From Enterococcus pseudoavium NBRC 100491 (GTDB lineage Bacteria > Bacillota > Bacilli > Lactobacillales > Enterococcaceae), in NCBI RefSeq assembly GCF_001544295.1, contig NZ_BCQF01000004.1, positions 62,001 to 126,000 of the forward strand: a stretch of DNA of 64,000 nt, written 5' to 3'. A model generated the notes under the pieces. That model did not search any database. It worked only from the letters and a program-made list of their open reading frames with translations, and was not told where the DNA came from. The number at the start of each line of letters is the position of its first letter. The stretch's first letter is position 1. The position numbers and the translations under genes were made by a program. Of the stretch, positions 26,181 to 35,328 are shown in pieces.

Positions 26181-26681
26181 TTCGACTTGTTGTCGAACCT
26201 TCTGTTTCAATTCTGTTTGAAAAAATAAGGTTGAGAGAGTCATTAAGATGGCTCCGACAAATAACCCACTCTTTAAAAGATTCATTACTTTCGCGTTAAC
26301 CAAAAAACCAATATAAGGCAGATAAAAATGAGGGCGACCAATTAAATTTCGCTCGTGCACCAGCCCCATCTCGGCTTTATCAGAATTGTCTCCTTTAACG
26401 AAGTACCCAGCGATTTTATTATCGACTGCCAATACACGTCGGGTCTTAATCGCCTTCCCTTGATTTTCATAATAAGTAATCGTATCGCCAACATGAATCG
26501 GCTCTATTGCATCTTTGATAAAAACGAGACCACCTTTTCGGTATTCCGGCGTCATTTGATTATCTGAAATAACATAAGGGGTCACTTGTAGCACTTTTGG
26601 AATAACAATAGTTACTATCGCCAACAAGAACAAAGAAAAAATCATAACAGCATAAACAATTGTTATTTTTTTGCTTTTCAT
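26178..26681 (-). CDS. SipW-like signal peptidase homologue lacking catalytic residues
   Basis: A 167-residue protein with a membrane segment at residues 6-28, a short outside domain of the S24/S26 (SipW) fold, and a second membrane segment near residues 135-155. The family order is recognisable: VISDNQMTPEYRKGG where SipW has SGSMEP, GDTITYY, KTRRVL where SipW has THRI, and FVKGDNSD matching the KGDxN box. The nucleophile Ser before the Met is Gln42, and the general-base His (Lys in other type I peptidases) is replaced by Arg81. It is thus probably not a working peptidase. ATG with GGAGG upstream; a TTG one codon earlier is an alternative. It diverges from the 7TM sensor gene. Confidence 0.75.
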   Translation of the reverse strand: MKSKKITIVYAVMIFSLFLLAIVTIVIPKVLQVTPYVISDNQMTPEYRKGGLVFIKDAIEPIHVGDTITYYENQGKAIKTRRVLAVDNKIAGYFVKGDNSDKAEMGLVHERNLIGRPHFYLPYIGFLVNAKVMNLLKSGLFVGAILMTLSTLFFQTELKQKVRQQVE

Positions 26682-26725
26682 CAACTGTTTTTACCTCCTT
26701 AAAAAAGAAAATTCTTCTTATTTCT

Positions 26726-26819
26726 ATCATAACATATTATTCAAAAAAATCTATTTTTTAATTATCAATTGAATAATATAATGAATTTGTTTTGACTATA
26801 ATCTGTGTTATGCTAATAT
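26726..26819. promoter_or_regulatory. divergent promoter region of the SipW-like and 7TM sensor genes
   Basis: Minus strand: extended -10 TGTTATGAT (-10 at 26726-26731). Plus strand: -35 TTGACT (26792-26797), 16-bp spacer, extended -10 TGCTAATAT (hexamer 26814-26819); another TATAAT lies at 26777-26782 without a good -35. The plus promoter overlaps the first possible start codons of the sensor frame, which makes that start doubtful. Confidence 0.5.
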
Positions 26820-28561
26820 ATGCTATATATTATAAAGCTTCTCATTTTCTTTTTTTAAAGAAAGGGTGTTATTCTATTACAACAAATTCAGAAAAAAAGT
26901 GTTTTGCTCACTTCCATTCAAAAACAACTTGCTTTTTTATAATTTCAGTTATTTTAATATTAGTTTCTTTAGCTAGTTTTAAAATTTCAAACGGGATAAA
27001 AAAAACAAATGTAGAAGAATTGAATGATCAGTGGACATTTATCGTTAAAAACCATACAGATCAGTATATCTTTGGAAAAACGGAGCATCGCTTAAAAAAT
27101 GTTCAGCCAAACAATTCCCTAATCATGCAGCAGCAATTGGAAAAAAAATTTGATGACCCTCAGCTAGTTGTCCGAACAAATCATCAATGGCTTAGGGTTT
27201 ATGTTGGCCAGCAACTTATCTACAAATACATGGCTACTGAGAAGCAAGAAGAACCTGGTTTGTTACAAGCAACCATCCATTTACCGTCTAATTATCGTCA
27301 GCAGAAATTGCGTATTGTGACCAAGACACCTTATGAATATTATGCTGGAATCCCTGCTCAAGTATTTATTGGCGAAGCCAAAGATGTCAGCCGGTTCTTT
27401 TTCCTGCGCTCATTACCACAATCTTTACTTTTGATGATTTGTTTAATCTTATTTGTACTATTACTGACCGTACTGCTGATAAAACCAAAAGATTCGAAAA
27501 AACAGTTCATTTCGACGCTGCTTTTGATCGGCTTTACTTGTTTAGTCGGATTACAATCAATCGGGTTGAATGTTCTGGCCAGTACTTTGTTCGGTCCGAC
27601 CACATTATCGATTCTTTATAATCTAACTTCTATTTTGATCCCGGTCTTTTTGACCAATTATTATTTGTTGCAAGCAAAAAAATACCAACATTATTATCTT
27701 TATGGCGTTGGCGCGCAAGTTTTTCTTTTGATTTTTGGCTTGCTCTGTATTGCAGCTGGGGAACTATCCTTGCCGATTGCCGTCCAGATTTTCAGTGGTT
27801 TTAATGTCTTTATGACTTTATTTACTTCGGCGATTGCACTAGCAGAATCGACTGACCATAATCGCTTCTATATGCTTTGTTCGCCTGGGATCATTATGGC
27901 AGCCTTTATCCATTGCTTCTTTTATATTCAGCTCTTTGCCGGAGCCGCTAACTTAACGACCGATTGGCCTTGGGTATTATTCAGCGGTCTGATGATCTTA
28001 ATTTGTGGCTATCATTTTGTTGAGGAATTTCATTTCATTCAAAAATATCAAACAAAACAGCGAGAAGATGCGCAACAACTAATCAGAGTAAAAGAAAAAC
28101 AAAGCAATCTGCTGACTACCTTCAAGTTATTGGCAGAAAAAGAAGCCCTAACAGCAAATCAAGCCCCGGCTCTAACTCATTTGCTACAGCAGATACGGGA
28201 GTATTATCAAAAAGAATTCAGAAAGCGAGCCAATTTCTTTTCTTGTCAACTGAGTATCCTTGAAGAGACCGATTATCTTAAGGATGAAAATATTTATCTA
28301 CTGATTCAATTATTTGAGAAATTCTTGAATGATTCACACTATGGCTCGGTTGATATCTCGATTCGACAAGAACACGGACAATTGATCGTCGAAAGCAATA
28401 CAAGCATTTTTAATCGCCATTCCTTTACTGAGATCATCGATAGTGATCAGCCGATTAATTTGTATCCCGAACTAGAACAAGCGGTTAAACATTCCAATGA
28501 CGACTGGCAGTGGCAAAATAAAGAAAAACAACAATTTTTTAAAATCACTTTAGATTTATAA
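26792..28561 (+). CDS. membrane sensor-like protein with 7TM core and degenerate kinase-like C-terminus
   Basis: Up to 589 residues. Visible layout: a membrane segment at 48-64, an extracytoplasmic domain of about 140 residues rich in beta-strand patterns (65-205), seven membrane segments between about 209 and 408, a coiled-coil-like stretch (412-450), and a cytoplasmic end. The whole recalls 7TMR-DISM receptors. The C-terminal part resembles a histidine kinase ATPase domain (LIQLFEKFLNDSHYG...DISI...LIVESN) but has no H box and no clear G boxes. Start is unresolved: TTG 26792 and ATG 26810 lie within a promoter-like sequence and lack a ribosome site; an ATT at 26876 has AAGGGTG upstream. Function unknown. 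Confidence 0.65.
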   Translation: MTIICVMLIYAIYYKASHFLFLKKGCYSITTNSEKKCFAHFHSKTTCFFIISVILILVSLASFKISNGIKKTNVEELNDQWTFIVKNHTDQYIFGKTEHRLKNVQPNNSLIMQQQLEKKFDDPQLVVRTNHQWLRVYVGQQLIYKYMATEKQEEPGLLQATIHLPSNYRQQKLRIVTKTPYEYYAGIPAQVFIGEAKDVSRFFFLRSLPQSLLLMICLILFVLLLTVLLIKPKDSKKQFISTLLLIGFTCLVGLQSIGLNVLASTLFGPTTLSILYNLTSILIPVFLTNYYLLQAKKYQHYYLYGVGAQVFLLIFGLLCIAAGELSLPIAVQIFSGFNVFMTLFTSAIALAESTDHNRFYMLCSPGIIMAAFIHCFFYIQLFAGAANLTTDWPWVLFSGLMILICGYHFVEEFHFIQKYQTKQREDAQQLIRVKEKQSNLLTTFKLLAEKEALTANQAPALTHLLQQIREYYQKEFRKRANFFSCQLSILEETDYLKDENIYLLIQLFEKFLNDSHYGSVDISIRQEHGQLIVESNTSIFNRHSFTEIIDSDQPINLYPELEQAVKHSNDDWQWQNKEKQQFFKITLDL

Positions 28562-28592
28562 CCCCAGTTTACTAAACACGTTAAGACGAGAA

Positions 28593-28632
28593 AGAAACCC
28601 TTTCGAGCGATTCGCTCGAAAGGGTTTCTGCT
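28593..28632. terminator. bidirectional terminator between the 7TM sensor gene and lplA
   Basis: An 18-bp perfect stem (28593-28610 with 28612-28629) with a one-base centre in the DNA, shared by the convergent 7TM sensor and lplA genes. Confidence 0.88.
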
Positions 28633-28633
28633 T

Positions 28634-29641
28634 TTAATAAATCAGTTCTAAAAATTCTTCCTTAGTAACATTACCAAAGTAATGGGTCAAATCAATTTGG
28701 TCGATGCTTTCTTCTAAAGCTTTTTTCTCATAGCGGGAGCCGATCAATTGATTTTCAACATCCTTGATCTCACCTAATCCAAAGAAATCACCGAAGACTT
28801 TGGCTTTTTCGATTTCACCATTGGCTACAGCTAAACGGACTTCAATCGAACCGATTGGGAAACGTTTTTGTCGTTCTAAGTTAAATTCGGGTGAACACCC
28901 ATAATTCCAATCCCAGTTCTTGTAGTATTCATCTGAGATTTGATTGATGGCTTTCCAATCTTCCTCATTCAATTCATAGGTCTTCACTTGATCAACACTA
29001 GCGACTCCAAAAATTTGTAACAGAATCGCTTGGCGGAACTCTTCTGTCGTCATGCTTTGTTTGTCAGCTGGTAAGTACTCCTTGATATTGGTGACGCGTG
29101 AACGAATCGATTTGATGCCTTTTGATTCAATCTTATCTTTCTTTACTTTCAAGGCGTTGACAACTTCATCGATATTGCTATCAAACATCAAAGTCCCGTG
29201 AGCAAACATGCGACCATTAGTCGAATACATCGCATTACCGGAGAATTTTTTGTCGTTGATTACTAGATCGTTCCGACCTTTTAATTGCGCTCCTTCGATC
29301 CCTAATTTGTGCAGTGCTTCAACGATCGGTTCTGTCAATTTTTTAAAATCTCTAAAGGAGTTGCCATCATCAGGCATGATGAAGCTAAAGTTCAAATTAC
29401 CTAAATCGTGATAAACGGCTCCGCCACCACTTAAACGGCGAACGACATGAATCCCTTTTTCATCAACATACTCTTTATTGATTTCTTCGATCGTATTTTG
29501 ATTACGACCGATGATGATCGATGGTTCATTTATATAAAAAAGTAAAATCGGCTCATCTAAAGGCATATTTTGTAAAAGGTAAGTTTCAATTGCCAAGTTT
29601 ACTCGTGGATCACGCTCTTTGTCATTTGGTACGTATAGCAT
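28634..29641 (-). CDS. lplA: lipoate-protein ligase A
   Basis: Activates lipoate with ATP and attaches it to E2 and GcvH-type proteins. The 335-residue protein has the lipoate-binding signature RRLSGGGAVYHDLGNLNFSF (residues about 68-87), the Lys-containing loop KFSGNAMY, and the C-terminal accessory domain of bacterial LplA. Length is typical. It is the last gene of a leftward group with the MBL hydrolase and DUF975 genes, 18 bp after the former. Confidence 0.95.
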   Translation of the reverse strand: MLYVPNDKERDPRVNLAIETYLLQNMPLDEPILLFYINEPSIIIGRNQNTIEEINKEYVDEKGIHVVRRLSGGGAVYHDLGNLNFSFIMPDDGNSFRDFKKLTEPIVEALHKLGIEGAQLKGRNDLVINDKKFSGNAMYSTNGRMFAHGTLMFDSNIDEVVNALKVKKDKIESKGIKSIRSRVTNIKEYLPADKQSMTTEEFRQAILLQIFGVASVDQVKTYELNEEDWKAINQISDEYYKNWDWNYGCSPEFNLERQKRFPIGSIEVRLAVANGEIEKAKVFGDFFGLGEIKDVENQLIGSRYEKKALEESIDQIDLTHYFGNVTKEEFLELIY

Positions 29642-29659
29642 AGTACAACTCCTTCTTTC

Positions 29660-30397
29660 TTATAGCTCGAAAATTTTATGTGGCTGTGCTAATTCTACCG
29701 GAATCCCGTTACTCTTTGCTACGGCTTGTTGACGTAATTCTGCTAGATCTCCTTGTTGTGGCAAATGGGTCAAAACGAGCTTTTTGACACCCGCGTTTTT
29801 AGCAAACGTCCCCGCTTCACCGGCAGTAAAATGAGCTTTGTGATGTTCATTTCCATCAAATAAATAGGTATCGGCCAAGAACAAATCAGCTTCTTTAGCA
29901 AATTCATTAAAGGATTCCAAATAACCGGAATCGCCGGTAAAAACAAAAACTGCCCCAGTCTTTTCTTCAACGAAACGCATTGCATAACAAGGAACCGGAT
30001 GAATCGTCTTCATAAACGTAACAAGAAAAGGGCCAATTTTCAATTCTTCTGCTTCAAAGTAAGGTCGACCTTCCGTCACACCTTCCATCGTAAGCTCGTT
30101 GAAATGAAATTCATCCTCAGTATGTCCGTAAATTGGTAAGATTGGTTTGGGTGTTTGGGTTGGAAACAACTGCCAATAATACTGCAGTACACCAAGATCA
30201 GCAATATGATCGTGATGATAATGAGTCAAAATGACCGCATCTAAAGCTAGCGGGTCCAATTCTTTCTCTAATTCCACCAATGTTGAACTGCCAGCGTCTA
30301 ATAATAAATTGAACCCGGCTGCTTGCAGTAAATAGCTCGTCGTTCCTTGCCCTTGGTAAGGGTATGCTCCTAAACAACCTAGTACGGTTATTTTCAT
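29660..30397 (-). CDS. MBL-fold metallohydrolase (RNase Z-like, YhfI type)
   Basis: A 245-residue metallo-beta-lactamase-fold hydrolase. Metal ligands are visible: the HYHHDH motif near residue 60, a His in KTIHPVPCYAM, Asp in FTGDSGY and a late His in LVLTHLPQQG. The closest named type is B. subtilis YhfI, of unknown substrate. The ATG overlaps the stop of the DUF975 gene (ATGA), and lplA follows, as in other lactic acid bacteria. Confidence 0.87.
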   Translation of the reverse strand: MKITVLGCLGAYPYQGQGTTSYLLQAAGFNLLLDAGSSTLVELEKELDPLALDAVILTHYHHDHIADLGVLQYYWQLFPTQTPKPILPIYGHTEDEFHFNELTMEGVTEGRPYFEAEELKIGPFLVTFMKTIHPVPCYAMRFVEEKTGAVFVFTGDSGYLESFNEFAKEADLFLADTYLFDGNEHHKAHFTAGEAGTFAKNAGVKKLVLTHLPQQGDLAELRQQAVAKSNGIPVELAQPHKIFEL

Positions 30398-31167
30398 GCT
30401 AATTCCCCCTGATCGATTTTTTCCTTCAAGGCTTGATCGTAGAAAGCTGCACTAGCCGTATTAACGTAGACAGCTACAAATAATAGACCCACAATCAACG
30501 CCACAAAACCTAAAATATACCAACCAATAAATGATAATTGTAATAGAATGTACTGGCCCCAGCGATCTTTTAACAGTAACCATGCTCGCTTGATCGATTC
30601 TCCAACACTTAGATCAGGATAGTCGAATTTTACCCAGACAGCGAATTTGAAAATGATACTAATAATAGTCGACACTAATAAGAAAATAATCAACAAAATA
30701 AAATATAAGGTAAACAAACCAACGTTAAACATTGTTCCCATGTTTTCAACATTAGTAACACCACCTGATGAAATCAGTGAGAAATACACGCTGCCACCTG
30801 CTTGCAGTAGCAGTGGGATGAAAAAGAGTGCGGCTAAAGCGTATTGAACAATTTGAGCAACAATATTAATTAACAGCAACGGAACATAATAACCTTGTTG
30901 AAAGACCACAAAAATTTGTCCCAATTCTGCTCTGCCACCTCGAACGACATACAGGCTGATGTAATACAAGGCGTAACTGAAAGCAAATAAAACAAATATT
31001 CCTAATAAAAACGAGATTCCTAATTGAATGTTTTCATTGTTAGCGATTGTTGAGACGCTGCTAATCGCGCCGCTCAACAGACCTACGATCACAACCAATC
31101 CAACATTGATTCCCCATTGACCGTTTAAACGGTCTTTGGCGAGTTGACGATATTCACTAAGACGCAT
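30394..31167 (-). CDS. DUF975 family integral membrane protein
   Basis: A 257-residue membrane protein with about six hydrophobic segments and the DUF975 N-terminus (RLSEYRQLAKDRLNGQWG). Function unknown. An ATG five codons upstream overlaps the GGAGAG site that serves the ATG at 31167, so the latter is chosen. First gene of a leftward group ending with lplA; overlaps the MBL gene by four bases. Confidence 0.85.
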   Translation of the reverse strand: MRLSEYRQLAKDRLNGQWGINVGLVVIVGLLSGAISSVSTIANNENIQLGISFLLGIFVLFAFSYALYYISLYVVRGGRAELGQIFVVFQQGYYVPLLLINIVAQIVQYALAALFFIPLLLQAGGSVYFSLISSGGVTNVENMGTMFNVGLFTLYFILLIIFLLVSTIISIIFKFAVWVKFDYPDLSVGESIKRAWLLLKDRWGQYILLQLSFIGWYILGFVALIVGLLFVAVYVNTASAAFYDQALKEKIDQGELA

Positions 31168-31229
31168 AGACAGACTCTCCATTCCTACTTATATTATGAG
31201 TGACTCACAATTTTTCATTTATTGATCGG

Positions 31230-32309
31230 CTAGTAATTCTTAAGCTCGCCAACAGTAGCGTAATCTAGACGTGCAACAACTTCGGTCACTAACTTGATGG
31301 TATTAAAATAATCATCTTCATGAATGATCGATGTATGAGAATGTAGGTAACGAACCGGAACTGTGATAGCTACTGATGGTACACCGTCACGCGTCAGGTG
31401 CATTTGTCCAGCATCCGTTCCGCCGCCGGCAATCACTGTGTATTGGAACGGAATCTCCAATTCTTCGGCCACATCAATCACGAAATCCAATAATTTTTTA
31501 TGGGGAACCATCGAAGCATCATAGATCAAAATTTGCGGGCCTTTTCCAAGAACAGAATCCGCTTCTTTCGGTGTCATTCCTGGAGTATCACCCGCCGTAC
31601 CAGTATCTAAGGCAAAGGCGATATCGGGATTAACAATATGAGAACTTGTGCGAGCACCTCGCAAGCCAACTTCTTCTTGCACATCACTACCGGCAAACAA
31701 AACATTATGATGTTCACGTTTTGACAGATTTTCCAAAACGCGTAAAGCCACTGCCGTACCGATGCGATTATCCCACGCTTTAGCTAATAAGAATTTTGAG
31801 TCATTCATTCGTTGATACTGAATATATGGCGTTACCATATCACCGGGACGAATGCCCCATTCTTTCGCTTCATCAAGACTCGATGCGCCAATATCAATGA
31901 ACATATCTTTGATTTCAAATGGTTTCTTGCGTGCTTCTGGGGTCAATACATGGGGTGGTTTTGAACCAATCACACCATGGATGATTTTCCCTTGACGCGT
32001 TTTAATTTCCACTTGCTGAGCCAGCATTACTTGATTCCACCAGCCACCGATCGTTTGGAATTCTAAAAAACCTTTTTCGGTAATCTTAGTGACCATAAAG
32101 CCGACTTCATCTAAGTGACCTGAAATGAACACTTTTGGTCCGCCACCGCCACCGTGTTTAGCAATCACACTGCCTAATCCGTCAAAGAAAATATCATCGG
32201 CAAATTCTTTGGCATACGTCTTAAAAACTTCTCTGACCTCATCTTCATTTCCCGCAATACCACGTGCGGAAGTTAAATCAATCAGTAGTTGCTCTTCTTG
32301 TTTTTCCAC
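31230..32309 (-). CDS. M42 family metallo-aminopeptidase
   Basis: A 359-residue co-catalytic zinc peptidase of the M42 family (glutamyl aminopeptidase PepA/FrvX/YsdC group). Metal and active-site residues are visible: His in GHLDEVGFM, Asp in AWDNRIGTA, the Glu pair in [11 protein letters not shown], Asp in LDTGTAGD, and His in [11 protein letters not shown]. Such enzymes form large tetrahedral particles in the cytoplasm and trim peptides; substrate preference is not readable here. Confidence 0.92.
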   Translation of the reverse strand: MEKQEEQLLIDLTSARGIAGNEDEVREVFKTYAKEFADDIFFDGLGSVIAKHGGGGGPKVFISGHLDEVGFMVTKITEKGFLEFQTIGGWWNQVMLAQQVEIKTRQGKIIHGVIGSKPPHVLTPEARKKPFEIKDMFIDIGASSLDEAKEWGIRPGDMVTPYIQYQRMNDSKFLLAKAWDNRIGTAVALRVLENLSKREHHNVLFAGSDVQEEVGLRGARTSSHIVNPDIAFALDTGTAGDTPGMTPKEADSVLGKGPQILIYDASMVPHKKLLDFVIDVAEELEIPFQYTVIAGGGTDAGQMHLTRDGVPSVAITVPVRYLHSHTSIIHEDDYFNTIKLVTEVVARLDYATVGELKNY

Positions 32310-32485
32310 GTTTACTCCCCCTGCTTTATAAAAAATAATTACACTGCTCCACGAATATCCAAATAAAAATAATTGCTGATTTTACGATTGGAAAATCGTA
32401 AGGATACTCACTTTTCCTTAGCAACAGTATACCATTGTCAAAAAAATCTGCGTAGTATGTTGTATAATCACAACGAGGTGATCAA

Positions 32486-32896
32486 ATGACACGTTTTTTA
32501 ACCATTGAATTAACCATGATGGTAATGATTGAAAATGAACTGGGTGAAATCTTGATTCAAGATCGTAAGAAAAAAGATTGGCCTGGCTGGACCTTTCCTG
32601 GTGGGCATGTCGAAAGAAATGAAGGCAGTTATCATGCAACTCTGCGTGAAATCGAGGAAGAAACGGGGCTCACGGTTCAACCGCTACTACGAGGAACAGC
32701 TGAGTGGAACAACTTAACTACGGGAGCTCGCGAACTAGCTTTCCTTTATACTGCCAAAGTCAAAAAACAAGCCCTTCCGGAAAAGCTCTTCTGGGTCAAA
32801 AAAGCCGAGCTAACCAACCAAAAGCTAGCTGGAACCTTGAATGATTTACTACCAATCTTTTTCGGTGAAAAGCAGCAGATTTATTTCGAAGTCTGA
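32486..32896 (+). CDS. Nudix hydrolase (MutT/8-oxo-dGTP diphosphatase type)
   Basis: A 136-residue Nudix protein with a complete Nudix box (GX5EX7REUXEEXGU, residues about 39-61, from GGHVERNE to REIEEETGL). The family often cleaves oxidised or non-canonical nucleoside triphosphates; the substrate is not known from sequence. The ATG has GAGGTG at five-base spacing. Single gene, facing the ABC operon, with a shared terminator. Confidence 0.88.
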   Translation: MTRFLTIELTMMVMIENELGEILIQDRKKKDWPGWTFPGGHVERNEGSYHATLREIEEETGLTVQPLLRGTAEWNNLTTGARELAFLYTAKVKKQALPEKLFWVKKAELTNQKLAGTLNDLLPIFFGEKQQIYFEV

Positions 32897-32971
32897 AACC
32901 CTCCCTTTTTATCTAGGCGACTTGTTCGGCAACAAAAGAAATCCTAGAGCAAGGTTTTGCATAGTTGTCAC

Positions 32972-33020
32972 AAAAAAAGTTCCAAAAACAGCGCATAGAT
33001 AGCTGTTTCTGGAACTTTTA
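32972..33020. terminator. bidirectional terminator between the Nudix gene and the ABC operon
   Basis: A long, nearly perfect stem (32974-32992 with 33002-33019) flanked by A and T runs, three bases from the last stop codon of the ABC operon. Confidence 0.88.
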
Positions 33021-33022
33021 TT

Positions 33023-34195
33023 TTATGTTTGAACTTTTTTAAAAGCCAGGCTGCCTTTTTCCCGCATTGTAATCAGGTGAATCACTAAGAATGCGGCCGC
33101 AAAGGCGAACAGTACTCCTGAATTGAAAATAAATTTATCCAAAAAGCTTTGATCGAAGTTCACTGTTTTTCCGACTAATGCATTGTTTTCGGCAAACCAA
33201 TAAGTCGGGGTAAAGGCCGCAATTTTATTAACAATCTCTGGTAAAAACTGACTTGGCACAAAGACCCCGCCGACAAAACAACTTCCCATAATAAAGATAT
33301 TATTGATTCCACTGATAGCTTCTTCATTTTGGATAACACTGGTGACCATGATTGAAAAGCTGACAATCGCTGTAAAAAAGGCGAGGGTATTCAACACAAA
33401 ATAACCCATCACTTGATCAAAACGACCCTTTGTAATGAACAGCACAAAAACTAAAAAGATCAGCCAGCACAAAATCGCATAAACCAGATTACCAACGGAA
33501 ATTTTGCGAGATAATTTTTGGCGTGAAACAGGTGAACAACTATTTCGGCGCCGAATTTCCTTACGATTAAAGGCTAAGTTCACCGCAGCATATCCGCTAA
33601 AAATCGATAAAAACATACCGTAGGCTAATAAATTATAGATTTGGCCAGTCACATTTTGTTTTTTCTTCTTATGGTACGTTGCATCAAAATGGACGCGGCC
33701 AGTTTTGCCAAGGGTATTTTGCGTTTTTTCTATCAGTTCTTGTGGACTTTGTGCCGGCAGTTTTTTCCGATAGGTCAGATAGGTCGTCAAATAATTGTTG
33801 ATCGTCGTATCAACCAATGATTGAGAAAACGTGTCTGGGCGCGTCTTACTAGTTAGTTTCACTGCTTCCCCTCGACTGAGCTGCTCTGAAAAATTTTTCG
33901 GAATCGTCAGAATATAGTCGACTTCATTAAAATACAATGCATCATCTAAACTTTTTTGTGAAGTGTCTTTTAATTCTACTATAGTATGCTGCTGGCCTAA
34001 ATAAGCAACAAAGTCTTTTTCCAAGGCAGACTGTTCGTCTGACAGGATCGTCAATTTAGCACCTTGTAGTTCCTCCGCATCTTGCGACAGCTGCCCTGCG
34101 TAAAAGATCGTAATGACGACCATAATGATGACACCTAACAGTAGACTGCCCTTATTCTTTTTAAGAATCTGGAGGATGGCTCTATAAGTGGTCAT
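33023..34195 (-). CDS. ABC-2 type transporter permease (second subunit)
   Basis: A 390-residue permease of the ABC-2 exporter type: one N-terminal membrane segment, a large outside domain of about 150 residues, then five or six membrane segments (from about residue 195). The ATG at 34195 lies inside the end of the preceding permease gene and has GGAAGGTG upstream. It pairs with the permease gene before it and the ATPase gene two upstream. The substrate is unknown; export of an antibiotic or peptide is typical for the class. Confidence 0.85.
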   Translation of the reverse strand: MTTYRAILQILKKNKGSLLLGVIIMVVITIFYAGQLSQDAEELQGAKLTILSDEQSALEKDFVAYLGQQHTIVELKDTSQKSLDDALYFNEVDYILTIPKNFSEQLSRGEAVKLTSKTRPDTFSQSLVDTTINNYLTTYLTYRKKLPAQSPQELIEKTQNTLGKTGRVHFDATYHKKKKQNVTGQIYNLLAYGMFLSIFSGYAAVNLAFNRKEIRRRNSCSPVSRQKLSRKISVGNLVYAILCWLIFLVFVLFITKGRFDQVMGYFVLNTLAFFTAIVSFSIMVTSVIQNEEAISGINNIFIMGSCFVGGVFVPSQFLPEIVNKIAAFTPTYWFAENNALVGKTVNFDQSFLDKFIFNSGVLFAFAAAFLVIHLITMREKGSLAFKKVQT

Positions 34196-35318
34196 ATTGC
34201 ACCTTCCTTTCAAAAGAATAGTTTACTAACACGAACAAAAGTCCGAAGCCGCCTAACCAAACTAAGTTCGTATAAAATGGCTGTAATGATTGATAATAAA
34301 ACAATTGATATAAGCTTTCACTGATTAAATTCACAATATTGATTCTACCTAGCAGTGGCAGGTTGACATCAATCCAATATTTGATGCCTTGCGAGCCCAT
34401 CATTCCAGCCAAAAAGCTCATAATCATTGAAATAGAGATCCCGATTGAAATTTTTTGTTGAAAATCCAGCTTTGCAAAAAGATTGCCGATCAACGTCCCA
34501 AAAGAAATTGAAGTAAAAGCCCCTAACCCGCTGACTAGTAAAATATAGTTCCAATGATTGCCAAATTCGACACGGTAAACAAAATGATAAAATAATAAAA
34601 TCAAACAGATTTGAATCAAGAAAAGTACAAAGCTTGCAAGCATATTGGCAAAAGAAACCAGTAATTTATTACGGGGAATCAAACACAACCGCATACCTTC
34701 AGATGATTGATTGGCCTGTTGATCGTTAGCATTGCGTAAGCCCCACATAAAGCCGTACATAATGGTCATTCCGACAAGAGTAAAGAAATAGAATGATTTC
34801 AAATTAAAGTTTCCGCTGACATCTTCAGCCGCAACAAAGTTCTTTTGGCTTAATACTTGATTAATTTCTTGGGGTTGAAGCGCCCCTGCGGCCATTAAGG
34901 TTTCGATCTTGTCCCTGTTTTGCAGATACTGATTTAAGAGCTCTTTTAAAATCGTTTGTTGAACCGTACTTTTACTCACAAATAATTCAATGGTAGTACC
35001 GGTGAATTCAAAATAACCAGCGATTTTATCCTCTGACAATTGTTGTTGTGCAGCTTTTTTTGATAATTCTCTGCCTTTAAAAAGTACCTTATCGCCATTT
35101 TTGACTTCTTTTAAGACCGCTTCGAAGGATTCCTTTTGCGTATCATCTGTGGCAACGATGCCGACTGTTGAACTTTCCAAAGCCGTGATCTGATCTAAAT
35201 TGCCAAAAGCTAAATTAAAGAGCAAGCCCAAAACGATCGGAAAGGCCAAAGTCCAAAAGAGCAGGCTGCGGTTTCTTAATAGAATCCGAATGCGATAACT
35301 AAATAATCGTAGAAACAT
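34182..35318 (-). CDS. ABC-2 type transporter permease (first subunit)
   Basis: A 378-residue permease with the same layout as its neighbour: an N-terminal membrane segment (LLFWTLAFPIVLGLLFNLAFG), an outside domain to about residue 165, and six membrane segments. It starts 10 bp after the ATPase stop and overlaps the second permease by 14 bases. Confidence 0.86.
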   Translation of the reverse strand: MFLRLFSYRIRILLRNRSLLFWTLAFPIVLGLLFNLAFGNLDQITALESSTVGIVATDDTQKESFEAVLKEVKNGDKVLFKGRELSKKAAQQQLSEDKIAGYFEFTGTTIELFVSKSTVQQTILKELLNQYLQNRDKIETLMAAGALQPQEINQVLSQKNFVAAEDVSGNFNLKSFYFFTLVGMTIMYGFMWGLRNANDQQANQSSEGMRLCLIPRNKLLVSFANMLASFVLFLIQICLILLFYHFVYRVEFGNHWNYILLVSGLGAFTSISFGTLIGNLFAKLDFQQKISIGISISMIMSFLAGMMGSQGIKYWIDVNLPLLGRINIVNLISESLYQLFYYQSLQPFYTNLVWLGGFGLLFVLVNYSFERKVQYDHL

Positions 35319-35328
35319 TTTCTCACCC

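Noticed and set aside
25988-26299. Rightward open frame of 103 codons starting at TTG
   Set aside because: No ribosome site, no recognisable domain, and it runs through a strong terminator and into the antisense of the SipW-like gene.
32374-32402. Small hairpin TTACGATT/AATCGTAA between the M42 peptidase and Nudix genes
   Set aside because: Short and without a T tract or match to a known operator; too weak to name.
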